Position numbers and translations under genes: made by a program. Under the pieces are notes generated by a model. It was given only the letters and a program-made list of their open reading frames with translations, searched no databases and was not told the DNA's origin. From NCBI RefSeq assembly GCF_004360145.1, contig NZ_SAIT01000003.1:248001-312000 (forward strand): a stretch of 64,000 bases of DNA, in the 5' to 3' direction. Below, in pieces: positions 1-8,512 of this stretch (position 1 is its first letter; every line of letters begins with the position of its first letter). This DNA is from Aliiroseovarius marinus (GTDB lineage Bacteria > Pseudomonadota > Alphaproteobacteria > Rhodobacterales > Rhodobacteraceae).

Positions 1-573
1 AGTCTGGGACTTGATACCACCACCGCCTCGACGCTTGCCGTGAAACTGTCCTACTCGGCGCTGTTCACCGTCGTTCTAGTGGCCCTGATCATTCTGGCGC
101 AGCTGTCTCTGAACTCGCCCTGGGGCCGCATGATGCGTGCGATCCGGGATAACGAGGTTGCGGCTCAGGCGATGGGCAAGGATGTCACCAAACGGCACCT
201 GCAAATCTTCGTCTTGGGATCGGCCCTGTGCGGTCTGGCGGGCGCCATGATGACCACGCTGGATGGGCAATTCATTCCGGGCACCTATCAGCCGCTGCGT
301 TTTACCTTCCTCATCTGGGTGATGGTCATCGTGGGTGGCTCGGGCAACAACTTTGGGTCTGTCCTTGGCGCCTTCCTGATCTGGTACCTCTGGGTTCAGG
401 TGGAACCGCTGGGCCAATGGTTGATGGCAGTGATCACCTCCTCGATGGCTGACGGCTCTGCCCTCAAGGATCACCTGATCAATTCGGCAGCCTATATGCG
501 CCTGTTCTCGATGGGGATCGTTTTGCTTTTGGTGCTGCGGTTCAGCCCGCGCGGCCTGATCCCCGAGAAGTAA
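1..573 (+). CDS. livM: Branched-chain amino-acid ABC transporter permease LivM (5' truncated)
   Basis: The reading frame is open from the first base, so the start lies outside the window; about 190 C-terminal residues are visible. They contain several hydrophobic membrane segments and the cytoplasmic loop MRAIRDNEVAAQAMG, which matches the EAA-type coupling loop of LivM-family inner-membrane permeases that contact the LivG/LivF ATPases. The protein ends in SPRGLIPEK, the usual type of tail for this family (RGL.P). By family knowledge it imports leucine, isoleucine, valine or related amides with LivH and a periplasmic binding protein; the actual substrate cannot be read here. The next gene starts 3 bp after the stop, so it is probably in the same transcript. 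Family assignment is firm. Confidence 0.9.
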   Translation, partial: SLGLDTTTASTLAVKLSYSALFTVVLVALIILAQLSLNSPWGRMMRAIRDNEVAAQAMGKDVTKRHLQIFVLGSALCGLAGAMMTTLDGQFIPGTYQPLRFTFLIWVMVIVGGSGNNFGSVLGAFLIWYLWVQVEPLGQWLMAVITSSMADGSALKDHLINSAAYMRLFSMGIVLLLVLRFSPRGLIPEK

Positions 574-576
574 ACC

Positions 577-1179
577 ATGACGGCGGCCAATATCGCGATT
601 GTGCTGTTGGCCGCCGGTCAGTCCCGCCGCATGGGACAAGACAAGCTTCTGAGGCAGCTTCCAAGCGGGGAGCGCCTTTTAGAAAACCGCATCCACACAA
701 TTCTTGCTGCCGGGTCTGTGCCCTATGTCGCCGTCCCGAATGAGCCGCAGAAGGCCGGGCTAGTCGCCAAAACCTCTGCCATCCCCGTGCAGGTCTCCGG
801 TACGGCACAGGGCATGGGCGACAGCATTTCAACCGCCATACGCGTGCTCCCTGAGGATATCGCAGGCATTATGATCTTGCTGTCTGACCTGCCGGATGTG
901 ACTGCGGACGATCTGCGCGCCCTGCTGACCCGTTTTGACGGAGAAACGATCCTTCGGGCGGCGACCGAGGCGGGGAAACCGGGCCACCCGGTAATCTTTC
1001 CCGCGCGCTACCGCCCGCAACTCGAGGCTTTGTCAGGGGATATTGGAGCGCGTGATCTGCTGAAGTCAGAACCCGTCGACCTGCATCCCCTGCCCGGCCA
1101 GAACGCTGTGCGGGATCTGGACACCCCGGAAGATTGGACAGTTTGGGAAGAAGGCGTACTTACGCGCCCGAGAAAATAA
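577..1179 (+). CDS. MobA-like nucleotidyltransferase (molybdenum cofactor cytidylyltransferase-like)
   Basis: A 200-residue protein starting 3 bp after livM. The N-terminus IVLLAAGQSRRMGQDKLL is the nucleotide-binding signature of the MobA/MocA family (LAAGxSxRMGxxK), and LLSDLPDVT around residues 100-108 fits the metal-binding motif region. A C-terminal GHPVIFPARYRPQLEALSGD segment is typical of MocA/CoxC-like cytidylyltransferases that transfer CMP to molybdopterin for xanthine dehydrogenase-type enzymes. No molybdoenzyme gene lies in the window, so the acceptor is unknown and other sugar or cofactor nucleotidyltransferase roles remain possible. Its last 20 bp overlap the convergent Hint-domain gene. 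Confidence 0.8.
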   Translation: MTAANIAIVLLAAGQSRRMGQDKLLRQLPSGERLLENRIHTILAAGSVPYVAVPNEPQKAGLVAKTSAIPVQVSGTAQGMGDSISTAIRVLPEDIAGIMILLSDLPDVTADDLRALLTRFDGETILRAATEAGKPGHPVIFPARYRPQLEALSGDIGARDLLKSEPVDLHPLPGQNAVRDLDTPEDWTVWEEGVLTRPRK

Positions 1180-1906
1180 CGCTCGCCTCGCGCCGATCAA
1201 TCACCAGATGGTCCCGCAAATACGAGGCGATCCCCTGGCGACTACGCAATCTGGGACATGCGTCCAGAATTTCTTCAGCGGCGTCTGGCGCATCACGGCG
1301 GATCAGATCGATCTCGGGGATCAGGCTTTCCACCCAATAGTCGCCACAGCGGATCATTTCGGTCTTATCGAGAAGAATGTGCACCATCATGGGCGACACC
1401 GTCGCATCCGCCTTTGCCTGACCGAGTTCGGCCAGCATGTCAGCCGCGCAGACAACCTGCGCTTCGCCTGTCAGCATTTCACAGAACGGGTGGTCGACCA
1501 GAACCAGTGTTCCCGGTGTCAGCAACGCGCCGGACTGGCCATCCGAAAGCTCGGGGAAGCGGATCGGCGCGGTGTTTCGGGACTTGGACATGGCCGAGTG
1601 GCCCAACCAGCGAATGGGGGCAAACCGCCCTTTCAGCGTACGCACTTGATCTCCGGCCTGAAGCGCCCGTGCGGGCACTGCCCCGCGTGCCGTTTCGACC
1701 ATCGTGTTGGCAGAAATGCCTGACAGCGCCCCGCTCAGGGTCGCACGACGCGATTCATTTTGCGTCGAAACGGACGTGTCATTCCGGACAGCCGGCACCC
1801 CCGGCCACGATACGCTCAAGTCGTCCTCAATTCTGAAATCACGAAGTACCAAAGTGTTCGCCACAACTCGTATTGATGGTTGGGTAGCTGTTTTTCCAGC
1901 TTTCAT
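1160..1906 (-). CDS. Hint-domain protein (Hint_2-like)
   Basis: A 248-residue protein. From about residue 66 the sequence ANTMVETARGAVPARALQAGDQVRTL followed by PIRWLGHS resembles the Hedgehog/intein (Hint_2) domain that is abundant in Rhodobacterales, often attached to secreted or calcium-binding proteins. Usual members open with a CFTPGT-like block carrying the nucleophilic cysteine; here the matching stretch reads SGISANT, so self-splicing or autocleavage is doubtful. The C-terminal half (LVDHPFCEMLTGEAQVVCAADML) fits the rest of the family, in which the domain spans about 140 residues. No signal peptide is obvious. There is no strong ribosome-binding site before the chosen ATG. The gene converges on and overlaps the nucleotidyltransferase by 20 bp. 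Biological role unknown. Confidence 0.7.
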   Translation of the reverse strand: MKAGKTATQPSIRVVANTLVLRDFRIEDDLSVSWPGVPAVRNDTSVSTQNESRRATLSGALSGISANTMVETARGAVPARALQAGDQVRTLKGRFAPIRWLGHSAMSKSRNTAPIRFPELSDGQSGALLTPGTLVLVDHPFCEMLTGEAQVVCAADMLAELGQAKADATVSPMMVHILLDKTEMIRCGDYWVESLIPEIDLIRRDAPDAAEEILDACPRLRSRQGIASYLRDHLVIDRREASVIFSGA

Positions 1907-2259
1907 TAAGGGGAATTTACCGGAAGAACGTGCCTAAAGTGTGAAATAACGACAAAGAAACCGGATTCTTGCGTTTACGCCACGCGCGACAAGCTCCGGG
2001 AAGGCGCGTTGGGCCTACGCGACCTGACACAAGTCCTTGTTTTTGTGTTAAATATTAGAGATCCGAGGTGCAACCAACCTTGCGCAACCGCAATACACAA
2101 CTGCCGATTGTTTCTAAAATGCGGGAAGTTCTACACAAACGTGTTCACCTTCCACGATCTTACCACGCGCATGTATAGATCGGTCACTGGCGTCGCTGAT
2201 CTACGGTAGAGAGATACGCCCAATTTAAGTGAAATACGGCGCAAAGAAGGCAGGACCGT
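1907..2259. other. Intergenic stretch without a supported gene
   Basis: This 353-bp gap lies between the start of the Hint gene (minus strand) and the end of the sulfur-amino-acid lyase gene (minus strand). It is less GC-rich than its surroundings. A 66-codon open frame on the plus strand at 2009-2209 has no ribosome-binding site and no recognisable protein character. I see no tRNA, clear terminator or riboswitch. It presumably carries the Hint promoter. Confidence 0.5.
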
Positions 2260-3390
2260 CTAGACGTCAAGCTGATCAAGGGAATCGGTCAGATCCTTCA
2301 ACAGCACCTCGGGTGGTTCGCAGCCGATGGACAGTCTTACATATCCATTAGGGACATCATCCCCCCAGCGCGCACGCCGCTCGGCCGAGCTGTGGACGCC
2401 CCCGAAAGAAGTCGCGGGGCGCAGATAGTGGCATTGCGTGATAAAGCGTTCAGCACGCTCTTCAGAACCCAGATTTATGCCGATCAGGAAGCCATAACGG
2501 GCCATCTGTGTAGTTGCCAAATTGTGGGATGGATCGGTTGGAAGTCCCGGGAAACGCGTCGCCTGAATGGCGGGATGAGCAGCCAGAACAGGGGCAATCA
2601 CCTCGGCGGTGTCGCACATACGGGTAAAGCGCAGTTCCAGCGTCTCAAGCCCGCGATAGAGCGCCCATGCTGCGTGTGGCGAGGGGATCGCACCGGACAT
2701 CTTCCGCCAATTCTTGACCCGCTCCAACAGTGCCTCGTCTCGGGTGGCCACATGGCCCATCAATAGGTCCGAATGCCCACCCGGTGCCTTGGTGTCCGAG
2801 GCGACGACAACATCTGCGCCAAGATCCAGTGGGCGCTGCCCAAATGGCGTCAGTGTGGTGTTGTCGACAATGCTGATCCCGCCAGCCGCGCGCACCTCGG
2901 CACAGATCGCTTGCAGATCACAAAGGTCGAGACCGGGGTTCGAGGGTGTCTCGATAAAGACCACGTCAAACCCGGCAATTCCGCCCTCAGAAAACTGAGC
3001 TGTTGGGCGCTCGGTGACCTCTACGCCAAACGTGGCCAGAAATTCGGACGACAGCACCCGGGTGACGTAATACCCGTCCGAGGGCACCAACAGGCGCTTG
3101 CCCGCCCCCAGTGAGGCAAACAACGCCGCCGAGATCGCAGCCATCCCCGACGGAAGCGCGACGCAGGGCGCGTCTTCCAAGATCGCCAACGCCTCTTCCA
3201 GCGCCTCCCATGTGGGATTGTCCACGCGGCCATAGCCGGGCGTATCTGCCGGATCGCCGGGCAGATGAAACATCGAGCTTGTGGTGATCGGAAGCGCGAT
3301 TGGGTCGCCCTTGGACAGCCCTTGCCCGCGGTGATGCAACAGCTCGGCCGCGCGGGCCAACGGATTGAGATCTTTGGGTGTTTTGCGCAT
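2260..3390 (-). CDS. Cys/Met-metabolism PLP-dependent lyase (cystathionine gamma/beta-lyase type)
   Basis: A 376-residue fold-type I PLP enzyme. The order of motifs fits the MetB/MetC/MGL family: YGRVDNPTWEALEEALA (Tyr/Arg that bind cofactor phosphate in the neighbouring subunit), LPSGMAAISAAL, ETPSNPGLDLCDL, IVDNTTLTP and SDTKAPGGHSDLLMG with the lysine that should hold PLP. The C-terminal SFGGVHSSAERRARWG and VRLSIGCEPPEVLLKDL match the substrate-carboxylate region. Family members cleave or replace cystathionine, homocysteine or methionine side chains in the cytosol. Sequence alone does not separate cystathionine beta-lyase from gamma-lyase or synthase, so no symbol is given. It is flanked downstream by the 353-bp gap and upstream by tRNA-Leu. 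Confidence 0.85.
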   Translation of the reverse strand: MRKTPKDLNPLARAAELLHHRGQGLSKGDPIALPITTSSMFHLPGDPADTPGYGRVDNPTWEALEEALAILEDAPCVALPSGMAAISAALFASLGAGKRLLVPSDGYYVTRVLSSEFLATFGVEVTERPTAQFSEGGIAGFDVVFIETPSNPGLDLCDLQAICAEVRAAGGISIVDNTTLTPFGQRPLDLGADVVVASDTKAPGGHSDLLMGHVATRDEALLERVKNWRKMSGAIPSPHAAWALYRGLETLELRFTRMCDTAEVIAPVLAAHPAIQATRFPGLPTDPSHNLATTQMARYGFLIGINLGSEERAERFITQCHYLRPATSFGGVHSSAERRARWGDDVPNGYVRLSIGCEPPEVLLKDLTDSLDQLDV

Positions 3391-3443
3391 AGCATGCTCC
3401 GGTCAGCCACCGGCAGTCATGTATCACGAATTCGGCGGGAAAG

Positions 3444-3529
3444 TGGTGCCCAAGGTGGGACTCGAACCCACACGCCCGTGAAGGCGGGGGATTTTGAATC
3501 CCCTGCGTCTACCATTCCGCCACTTGGGC
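3444..3529 (-). tRNA. tRNA-Leu (anticodon CAA), CCA encoded
   Basis: Read on the minus strand the gene starts GCCCAAG (3529 downward) and closes with the complementary CTTGGGC, discriminator A and an encoded CCA at 3446-3444. The anticodon arm is GGGGA-TTCAAAA-TCCCC, giving CAA. The T arm holds GGGTTCGAGTCCC. A long variable arm, as expected for tRNA-Leu, lies between them. Length is 86 nt including CCA. Confidence 0.95.
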
Positions 3530-3607
3530 ACTGTTCGGTTTGGATATCCAAGCCACGGGGCAAGGTCAACGGCATTTCCGCCCCTGCCCCGTGCTATTTT
3601 TTCGCCG

Positions 3608-4960
3608 TCAGAACAAGACCCCGACCAGCCACAACGTGATCCCCGGGAAAGCCACCAGAACGACCACGCGGATCAGGTCGGACAGCACAAAGGGTGCCAC
3701 GCCGCGATAGGTCGCGCTCATCGGGATGTCGCGGGCCATCGAGTTGATGATGAACAGGTTCATCCCAACTGGCGGGGTGATCAGGCCGACCTCAACCACG
3801 ATCAGGGCAAGGATACCGAACCAGATGCCGGCCTCTTCCGGGGTCAGGCCGAAGTCCAGAACCTCGATGATCGGATAGAAGATCGGGATGGTCAGCAGGA
3901 TCATTGACAGGCTGTCCATGACACAGCCGAAGACCAGATAGGCGATCAGCATCATAGTCAGGACCAGAAGCGGTGCGTAGCCTTGGCTCGATACCCAGTC
4001 CGCCAGCATTTGCGGCGCTTGGGTGAAGGCGAGGAACGAGTTGAAGATCTGCGCGCCAAGCACGATGAAGAAGATCATCGCGGTGGATTGCGCGGTGGCC
4101 AGAACGCTGTCCAAGAAGCCTTTCCAAGTCAGACCGCCGGTCATCACCCCGTAAAGACCCGTGGCAACAGCACCAACAGCCGCGCCTTCGGTCGGGGTGA
4201 ACAGCGCCTGCACGCCCACTTTCGACCAGTTCCAGTCACCGGCGATGCCGCCCATGACAAGGCCGAAGATCACGACCACCGGCCAGATCGACAGAAGCGT
4301 CTTGAAGCGCTCGGCATAGGGGACACGTTCCGCCGTGGTCGCGCTGTCCGGGTTGATGCGCACCATGACCGCCACGGTCAGCATATAGCCAAGCGCCGCC
4401 AGAATGCCCGGCACCAGCGCCGCGATGAACATCTTCACGATGTTTTGCTCGGTCAGGATCGCGTAGATCACCAGAATAACCGAGGGCGGGATCAGGATGC
4501 CCAGCGTACCACCAGCCGCCAGAACACCGGTCGACAGCGCATCGGAATAGCCACGCTTACGCATCTCAGGCAAAGCCACCTGCCCCATGGTCGAGGCGGT
4601 TGCCAACGACGAGCCGCAGACCGCGCCAAAGCCCGCACAGGCGCCAACGGCCGCCATCGCCACACCACCTTTGCGGTGACCCAGCCAGTCCGAGGCCGCG
4701 TTAAACAGCGCGCCTGACATGCCAGACTTGGTTGCAAACTGCCCCATCAAGAGGAACAGCGGCACGATCGACAAGGAATAGCTGGAGAATGTGTCATACG
4801 AGAGCGTCTTTAGCTGGCTCAGTGTGACCGAGGGGCGGCCCATCATGTACCAGATGCCGAAAAAGCCGGTCAGACCCATCGCCAGACCAATCGGCAGGCG
4901 CAGGAAAATCGCCAAAAGCATCAGCGCAAAGGCGACAATTGCAAGTTCGATACCGGTCAT
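3608..4960 (-). CDS. dctM: TRAP transporter large permease subunit (DctM family)
   Basis: A 450-residue, very hydrophobic protein of the usual DctM length. It starts ELAIVAFALMLLAIFLRLPIGLAMG, with about a dozen membrane segments and the family-typical GTLGILIPPSVILVIYA and VEVGLITPPVGMNLF repeats, which are the paired PP loops in the inverted-repeat transport fold. As the large membrane subunit it should drive sodium-coupled uptake of a carboxylate or similar solute delivered by the periplasmic DctP. It overlaps dctQ by 4 bp (ATGA), so the two are translationally coupled. An imperfect GC-rich hairpin lies downstream at about 3552-3592, without an obvious U tract, before tRNA-Leu. Confidence 0.93.
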   Translation of the reverse strand: MTGIELAIVAFALMLLAIFLRLPIGLAMGLTGFFGIWYMMGRPSVTLSQLKTLSYDTFSSYSLSIVPLFLLMGQFATKSGMSGALFNAASDWLGHRKGGVAMAAVGACAGFGAVCGSSLATASTMGQVALPEMRKRGYSDALSTGVLAAGGTLGILIPPSVILVIYAILTEQNIVKMFIAALVPGILAALGYMLTVAVMVRINPDSATTAERVPYAERFKTLLSIWPVVVIFGLVMGGIAGDWNWSKVGVQALFTPTEGAAVGAVATGLYGVMTGGLTWKGFLDSVLATAQSTAMIFFIVLGAQIFNSFLAFTQAPQMLADWVSSQGYAPLLVLTMMLIAYLVFGCVMDSLSMILLTIPIFYPIIEVLDFGLTPEEAGIWFGILALIVVEVGLITPPVGMNLFIINSMARDIPMSATYRGVAPFVLSDLIRVVVLVAFPGITLWLVGVLF

Positions 4961-5541
4961 ACGTGTTGCTCCTTGCCGTCAAGCACCCAATTGAACGACC
5001 GCCATGTGGTATAGATGGCGACCACGAGGAAGAACGCCGCGCCGATCAGGCACAGGCCGAAGGGGATCCACAGGGGAACCTCCAGCTCATACGTGCTTTC
5101 GGCGAAGAAAGGCTTCGAACCCATACCAAGCACGCTGCGGAACGCGTCCGAACCGAAGGGGAATTTTTCGCCAAAGCCCAGCCACAGACGCCACAGGATG
5201 ATGAAAGCCGCCCCGGTCAGGAATACGTCGCCGATGAAGCCCAAAAGCGCTTGGATGCGCTCAGGCAGGCGCGTGATGAAGATATCTACGGTCACGTGGC
5301 CGCGTTTGTACTGACACCACGGCATGAAGGCGAAGACGGCGACGGCGCAGCCCATCTCGACAATCTCAAAGTCGCCTTTGACCGGCGACAGACCATAGCC
5401 CGACAACGCCCGCCCGATGATCGAAACCACTGTGGTCATTGCGATGCCGACCAGAACGGCACCCCCCGAATACGCCATCCAGCGACTTAGGAATTCCATG
5501 ATACGCCCCACCCGGAGCTCGGCAGATTTCGCGATTGCCAC
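4957..5541 (-). CDS. dctQ: TRAP transporter small permease subunit (DctQ family)
   Basis: A 194-residue protein with four hydrophobic segments (about residues 20-43, 60-80, 100-120 and 150-175), the topology expected for DctQ. The MGCAVAVFAFMPWCQYKRGHVTVDIF segment corresponds to the conserved W.....R.G.H...D region of the family. It joins DctM to form the inner-membrane module. Stop and start codons overlap dctM by 4 bp. A terminator lies between this gene and dctP upstream, which would lower dctQM expression relative to the binding protein. Confidence 0.9.
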   Translation of the reverse strand: MAIAKSAELRVGRIMEFLSRWMAYSGGAVLVGIAMTTVVSIIGRALSGYGLSPVKGDFEIVEMGCAVAVFAFMPWCQYKRGHVTVDIFITRLPERIQALLGFIGDVFLTGAAFIILWRLWLGFGEKFPFGSDAFRSVLGMGSKPFFAESTYELEVPLWIPFGLCLIGAAFFLVVAIYTTWRSFNWVLDGKEQHV

Positions 5542-5599
5542 GACCTTCCCCCTTCTAACCGTTCAGCACAGGCCAATATGCCACTGCTTGAAAGAAAAA

Positions 5600-5628
5600 C
5601 TCCGGGCAGCCCATCAGGCCGCCCGGAG
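5600..5628 (-). terminator. Terminator between dctP and dctQ
   Basis: On the minus strand an 8-bp CTCCGGGC/GCCCGGAG stem is followed by a U-rich run (complement of AAAGAAAAA at 5591-5599). It sits 17 bp beyond the dctP stop and 58 bp before the dctQ start. Partial termination here would give more DctP than membrane subunits, a common arrangement for periplasmic-binding-protein operons. Confidence 0.7.
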
Positions 5629-5645
5629 CTGTGTGTGTCACCAGA

Positions 5646-6683
5646 TCACTGGTCCGAGTACTTCGCGACCAGCTCTTTTGCCAGGGCTACCATACCTGCG
5701 CCGTCCAGACCCTTCGAGGTCATGTCAGCGGCCCAAGCTTCAACTTGCTTGTCACCCATGGCGCGGATTTCTGCCACCAGAGCGGGGTCCAGCTCGTGAA
5801 TTTTGTTGTCGGTGCCAGCTACAATCTCGCGGCCGATCACGTCACCTTTGTCGAACGACGCACCTGCCCAAGCCGAAGCTTCCAGACCCGAGTTCGCGTC
5901 GATGACGGCTTTCAGGTCATCCGGCAGACCGGCATAGGTGTCTTTGTTCATCGCCCAGATGAAGAAAGTGTTGTACAGCGAACGGTCACCGGGGATCTCG
6001 GTGTGGCTGTCTGCCAGTTCATGCACTTTCAGCGGCGGTACGATTTCCCACGGGATTACGCCACCCTCAACAACGCCTTTCGACAGGCTTTCCGGGAAGG
6101 TCGGCAGAGGCATACCAACGGGCGTAGCGCCCAGCGTTTCAAACAGGGTGTTTGCCTGACGCGACGGACCGCGCAGTTTCAGACCATCGAAGTCGGCCAG
6201 AGCCATGACAGGCTCGCCTTTTTTGTGGATAACGCCCGGGCCGTGTACGTGGACTGCCAGCAACTTAACGTCGCCCATACGCTCCATCAGGTACTTCTCC
6301 GAAAACTCCCAAGCGGCCTTCGACGACGCAGCGGCGTTGCGCGAGGTCATGAAGGGCAATTCAAAGGCTTCAGCTTCCGGGAAACGGCCCGGGGTGTATG
6401 CGGGCAGCGCCCAACCACAGTCAATTACGCCGTCACGGATTTGGTCGTACAGCGCCTGCGGTTTACCGCCCAGCTGCATTGCCGGATAGAGTTCAACCTT
6501 GATGCGGCCACCCGAGTCTTTCTCGATCTTCTCGGCCCAGGGCGCCATGAAATAGAGCGGGGTCGAGCCCTTCGGCGGCAGGAAGTGCTGGCAGCGCAGC
6601 GTGACGTCCTGTGCAAAGCTGGCGGTTGCACTCAGTCCAAGTGCGAAGGCACCGGCCAAGGTGGCTTTCATGGTAAGTTTCAT
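5646..6683 (-). CDS. dctP: TRAP transporter periplasmic solute-binding protein (DctP family)
   Basis: A 345-residue exported protein. The ATG at 6683 was chosen because GGGAGGAAG precedes it; the frame is open further upstream but has no such site. A signal peptide is clear (MKLTMKATLAGAFALGLSATASFA, cleavage probably before QDVTLR). KLRGPSRQANTLFETLGATP holds the conserved Arg that in DctP proteins pairs with the substrate carboxylate. TLFETLGATPVGMPLPTFPESLSKGVVEG is the family core. It captures a solute in the periplasm and hands it to DctQM. Which solute cannot be told; sulfonates, C4-dicarboxylates and 2-oxo acids are all known in this family. First gene of the minus-strand dctPQM operon. 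Confidence 0.92.
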   Translation of the reverse strand: MKLTMKATLAGAFALGLSATASFAQDVTLRCQHFLPPKGSTPLYFMAPWAEKIEKDSGGRIKVELYPAMQLGGKPQALYDQIRDGVIDCGWALPAYTPGRFPEAEAFELPFMTSRNAAASSKAAWEFSEKYLMERMGDVKLLAVHVHGPGVIHKKGEPVMALADFDGLKLRGPSRQANTLFETLGATPVGMPLPTFPESLSKGVVEGGVIPWEIVPPLKVHELADSHTEIPGDRSLYNTFFIWAMNKDTYAGLPDDLKAVIDANSGLEASAWAGASFDKGDVIGREIVAGTDNKIHELDPALVAEIRAMGDKQVEAWAADMTSKGLDGAGMVALAKELVAKYSDQ

Positions 6684-6955
6684 TTCGCTTCCTCCCAACG
6701 CGAGTGTGTTACAGCTGCCAAGGCACCTGCCCCGGCAATTGACGACAATACAAACAGGCTCGGCTGACTCGTGCAAGCTTTTTCGACCATCCGGTCGGCT
6801 TTGTTGATCCTGTCGCTGAAATTTATGTACTGAATTTTCGTTGCGTTCGCAACATTATATCTGAAAGCAGGGTATTTCTACGGTTTGCCGCAGCTAGGCC
6901 TTTGTTTCCCAGTCATCCGCGCGCCCGTCGGTTCGTAAAACAAACCGACGGGGAA

Positions 6956-7798
6956 TCATAGATTGCGCGTCGAAAACGTATCGCAGGCACGCATGTCACC
7001 GCTCTCTAACCCCCGCGCAAACCAGCGTTGGCGCTGTTCCGAGGTGCCGTGGGTGAATGTATGCGGCATGGGAACGCGCCCTGCATTGCGTTGCAGCGTG
7101 TCGTCACCAATCTGACGCGCAGCATTCATCGCTTCAGCAATATCTCCGCGTTCCAGTGACCCAAACCGCGCCTGTGCCTCGCGCGCCCAGATGCCGGAAA
7201 AACAGTCGGCTTGAAGCTCGATCCGAACCGAGACCGCGTTGCTTTCTTCCTGACTGACCTGCTGACGAATCCGATTGGCCTGCATCAGAATGCCAAGTTC
7301 GTTCTGGACGTGATGGGCAACCTCGTGGGCAACCACATAGGCAGCCGCGAAATCTCCGCTGGCACCCAGCTTGCGTGACATGGTGGTGAAGAACGCCGTG
7401 TCCAGATAGACCTTACGGTCTGCGGGGCAATAGAATGGGCCAGTCGCGCCCGATGCGCCGCCGCACGGGCTTTGGGTGACACCTTTGTAAAGCACGAGCG
7501 TAACGGGGGCATATGTGTCGCCCACCTGCGTGCGAAACAGATCGGCCCAAACCTCTTCCGTATCTGCCAGTGTCACCGAGACGAACTCGCCAGCTTGCCG
7601 ATCGGCTTCGGTGATCTCGCCACCGCCGTTTCCGCCAGCAACACCGCCGCCTTGCAACAACGGCGTGACATCAACGCCCATGAAGTAGCCAATCGCCAGA
7701 ATAGCCAGAAGGCCAAGCCCGCCGACCTGCGCTTTACCGCCGCCTGCCCGTCTGCGATCTTCGATATTTCGGCTTCCCCGCCGACCTTGCCATTTCAT
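6956..7798 (-). CDS. ypfJ: Neutral zinc metallopeptidase, YpfJ/KPN_02809 family
   Basis: A 280-residue protein with a basic, RG-rich N-terminus (MKWQGRRGSRNIEDRRRAGG), one membrane-spanning segment near residues 25-45 (VGGLGLLAILAIGYFMG) and a domain facing the periplasm. AAYVVAHEVAHHVQNELG carries the HExxH zinc motif, followed by RIELQADCFSGIWA, where the downstream Glu/Asp act as the third metal ligand in this family. The full set of family landmarks is present, including CGGASGATGPFYCPADRKVYLD. Substrates are not known for the family. It is monocistronic; the next gene is divergent. Confidence 0.88.
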   Translation of the reverse strand: MKWQGRRGSRNIEDRRRAGGGKAQVGGLGLLAILAIGYFMGVDVTPLLQGGGVAGGNGGGEITEADRQAGEFVSVTLADTEEVWADLFRTQVGDTYAPVTLVLYKGVTQSPCGGASGATGPFYCPADRKVYLDTAFFTTMSRKLGASGDFAAAYVVAHEVAHHVQNELGILMQANRIRQQVSQEESNAVSVRIELQADCFSGIWAREAQARFGSLERGDIAEAMNAARQIGDDTLQRNAGRVPMPHTFTHGTSEQRQRWFARGLESGDMRACDTFSTRNL

Positions 7799-7933
7799 AC
7801 CGGAACTCTCCTACCATTCACCACCTACGCAACCACAGTCAGTTTACCGCTCTATTTGCTGACTTCAAGAATAGCTCACTTGACCTTGGGCCACGCGCAT
7901 GTTTCGTCAGGGACACGTATAGAGGGCACGAGC

Positions 7934-8512
7934 ATGATTAAACGGCTTTATGACTGGACAATGGGGCTGGCCAACACGCCGCACGCGCTTTGGGCGCTGG
8001 CCGTGGTCGCCTTTCTGGAAAGCTCGGTCTTTCCGATCCCGCCGGATGTCCTGATGATTCCCATGATTATCGCCCGCCCCTCGCGTGCCTTTGTGATCGC
8101 AGGTGTTGCTCTGGTCGCCTCGGTTCTGGGTGGTATGTTCGGCTATTACATCGGCTGGGGCATGTTCGAAACCGTCGGGCGCCCCGTGTTGGAATTCTAC
8201 GGCAAGGACGCCTATTTCGACGAGTTTGCGACGCGCTATAACGAATGGGGCGCCTGGGCTGTCCTGATCGCGGGCGTCACCCCCTTCCCTTACAAGGTGA
8301 TCACCATTCTGTCAGGGGCAACCGGGCTGAACTTCGGCGTCTTCATGGTGGCCAGCTTAATCGCCCGCGGGCTTCGGTTCTTCATCGTGGCAGCTTTGCT
8401 GTGGAAATTCGGCGCCCCGATCCGTGACTTCATCGAACGCAGGCTGGGCCTGATGTTCACTCTATTCTGCCTGCTTCTTGTCGGCGGATTCTATGTGGTG
8501 AAATTCCTATGA
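7934..8512 (+). CDS. DedA/SNARE-associated-like membrane protein (YqaA type)
   Basis: A 192-residue membrane protein. The ATG at 7934 gives the N-terminus MIKRLYDWTMGLANTPHALW normal for the family; the longer open frame upstream runs antisense through the zinc peptidase gene and is rejected. FLESSVFPIPPDVLMIPMI and GGMFGYYIGWGMFETVGRPVL are the DedA core motifs, with GVTPFPYKVITILSGA in the second half. DedA proteins are inner-membrane, proton-dependent lipid or solute carriers, several acting as polyprenyl-phosphate or phospholipid flippases; which role applies here is not readable. The stop overlaps the dsbB start by 4 bp (ATGA). Confidence 0.88.
   Translation: MIKRLYDWTMGLANTPHALWALAVVAFLESSVFPIPPDVLMIPMIIARPSRAFVIAGVALVASVLGGMFGYYIGWGMFETVGRPVLEFYGKDAYFDEFATRYNEWGAWAVLIAGVTPFPYKVITILSGATGLNFGVFMVASLIARGLRFFIVAALLWKFGAPIRDFIERRLGLMFTLFCLLLVGGFYVVKFL

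Noticed and set aside
2009-2209. 66-codon plus-strand frame in the 1907-2259 gap
   Set aside because: No ribosome-binding site and a translation without domain character.
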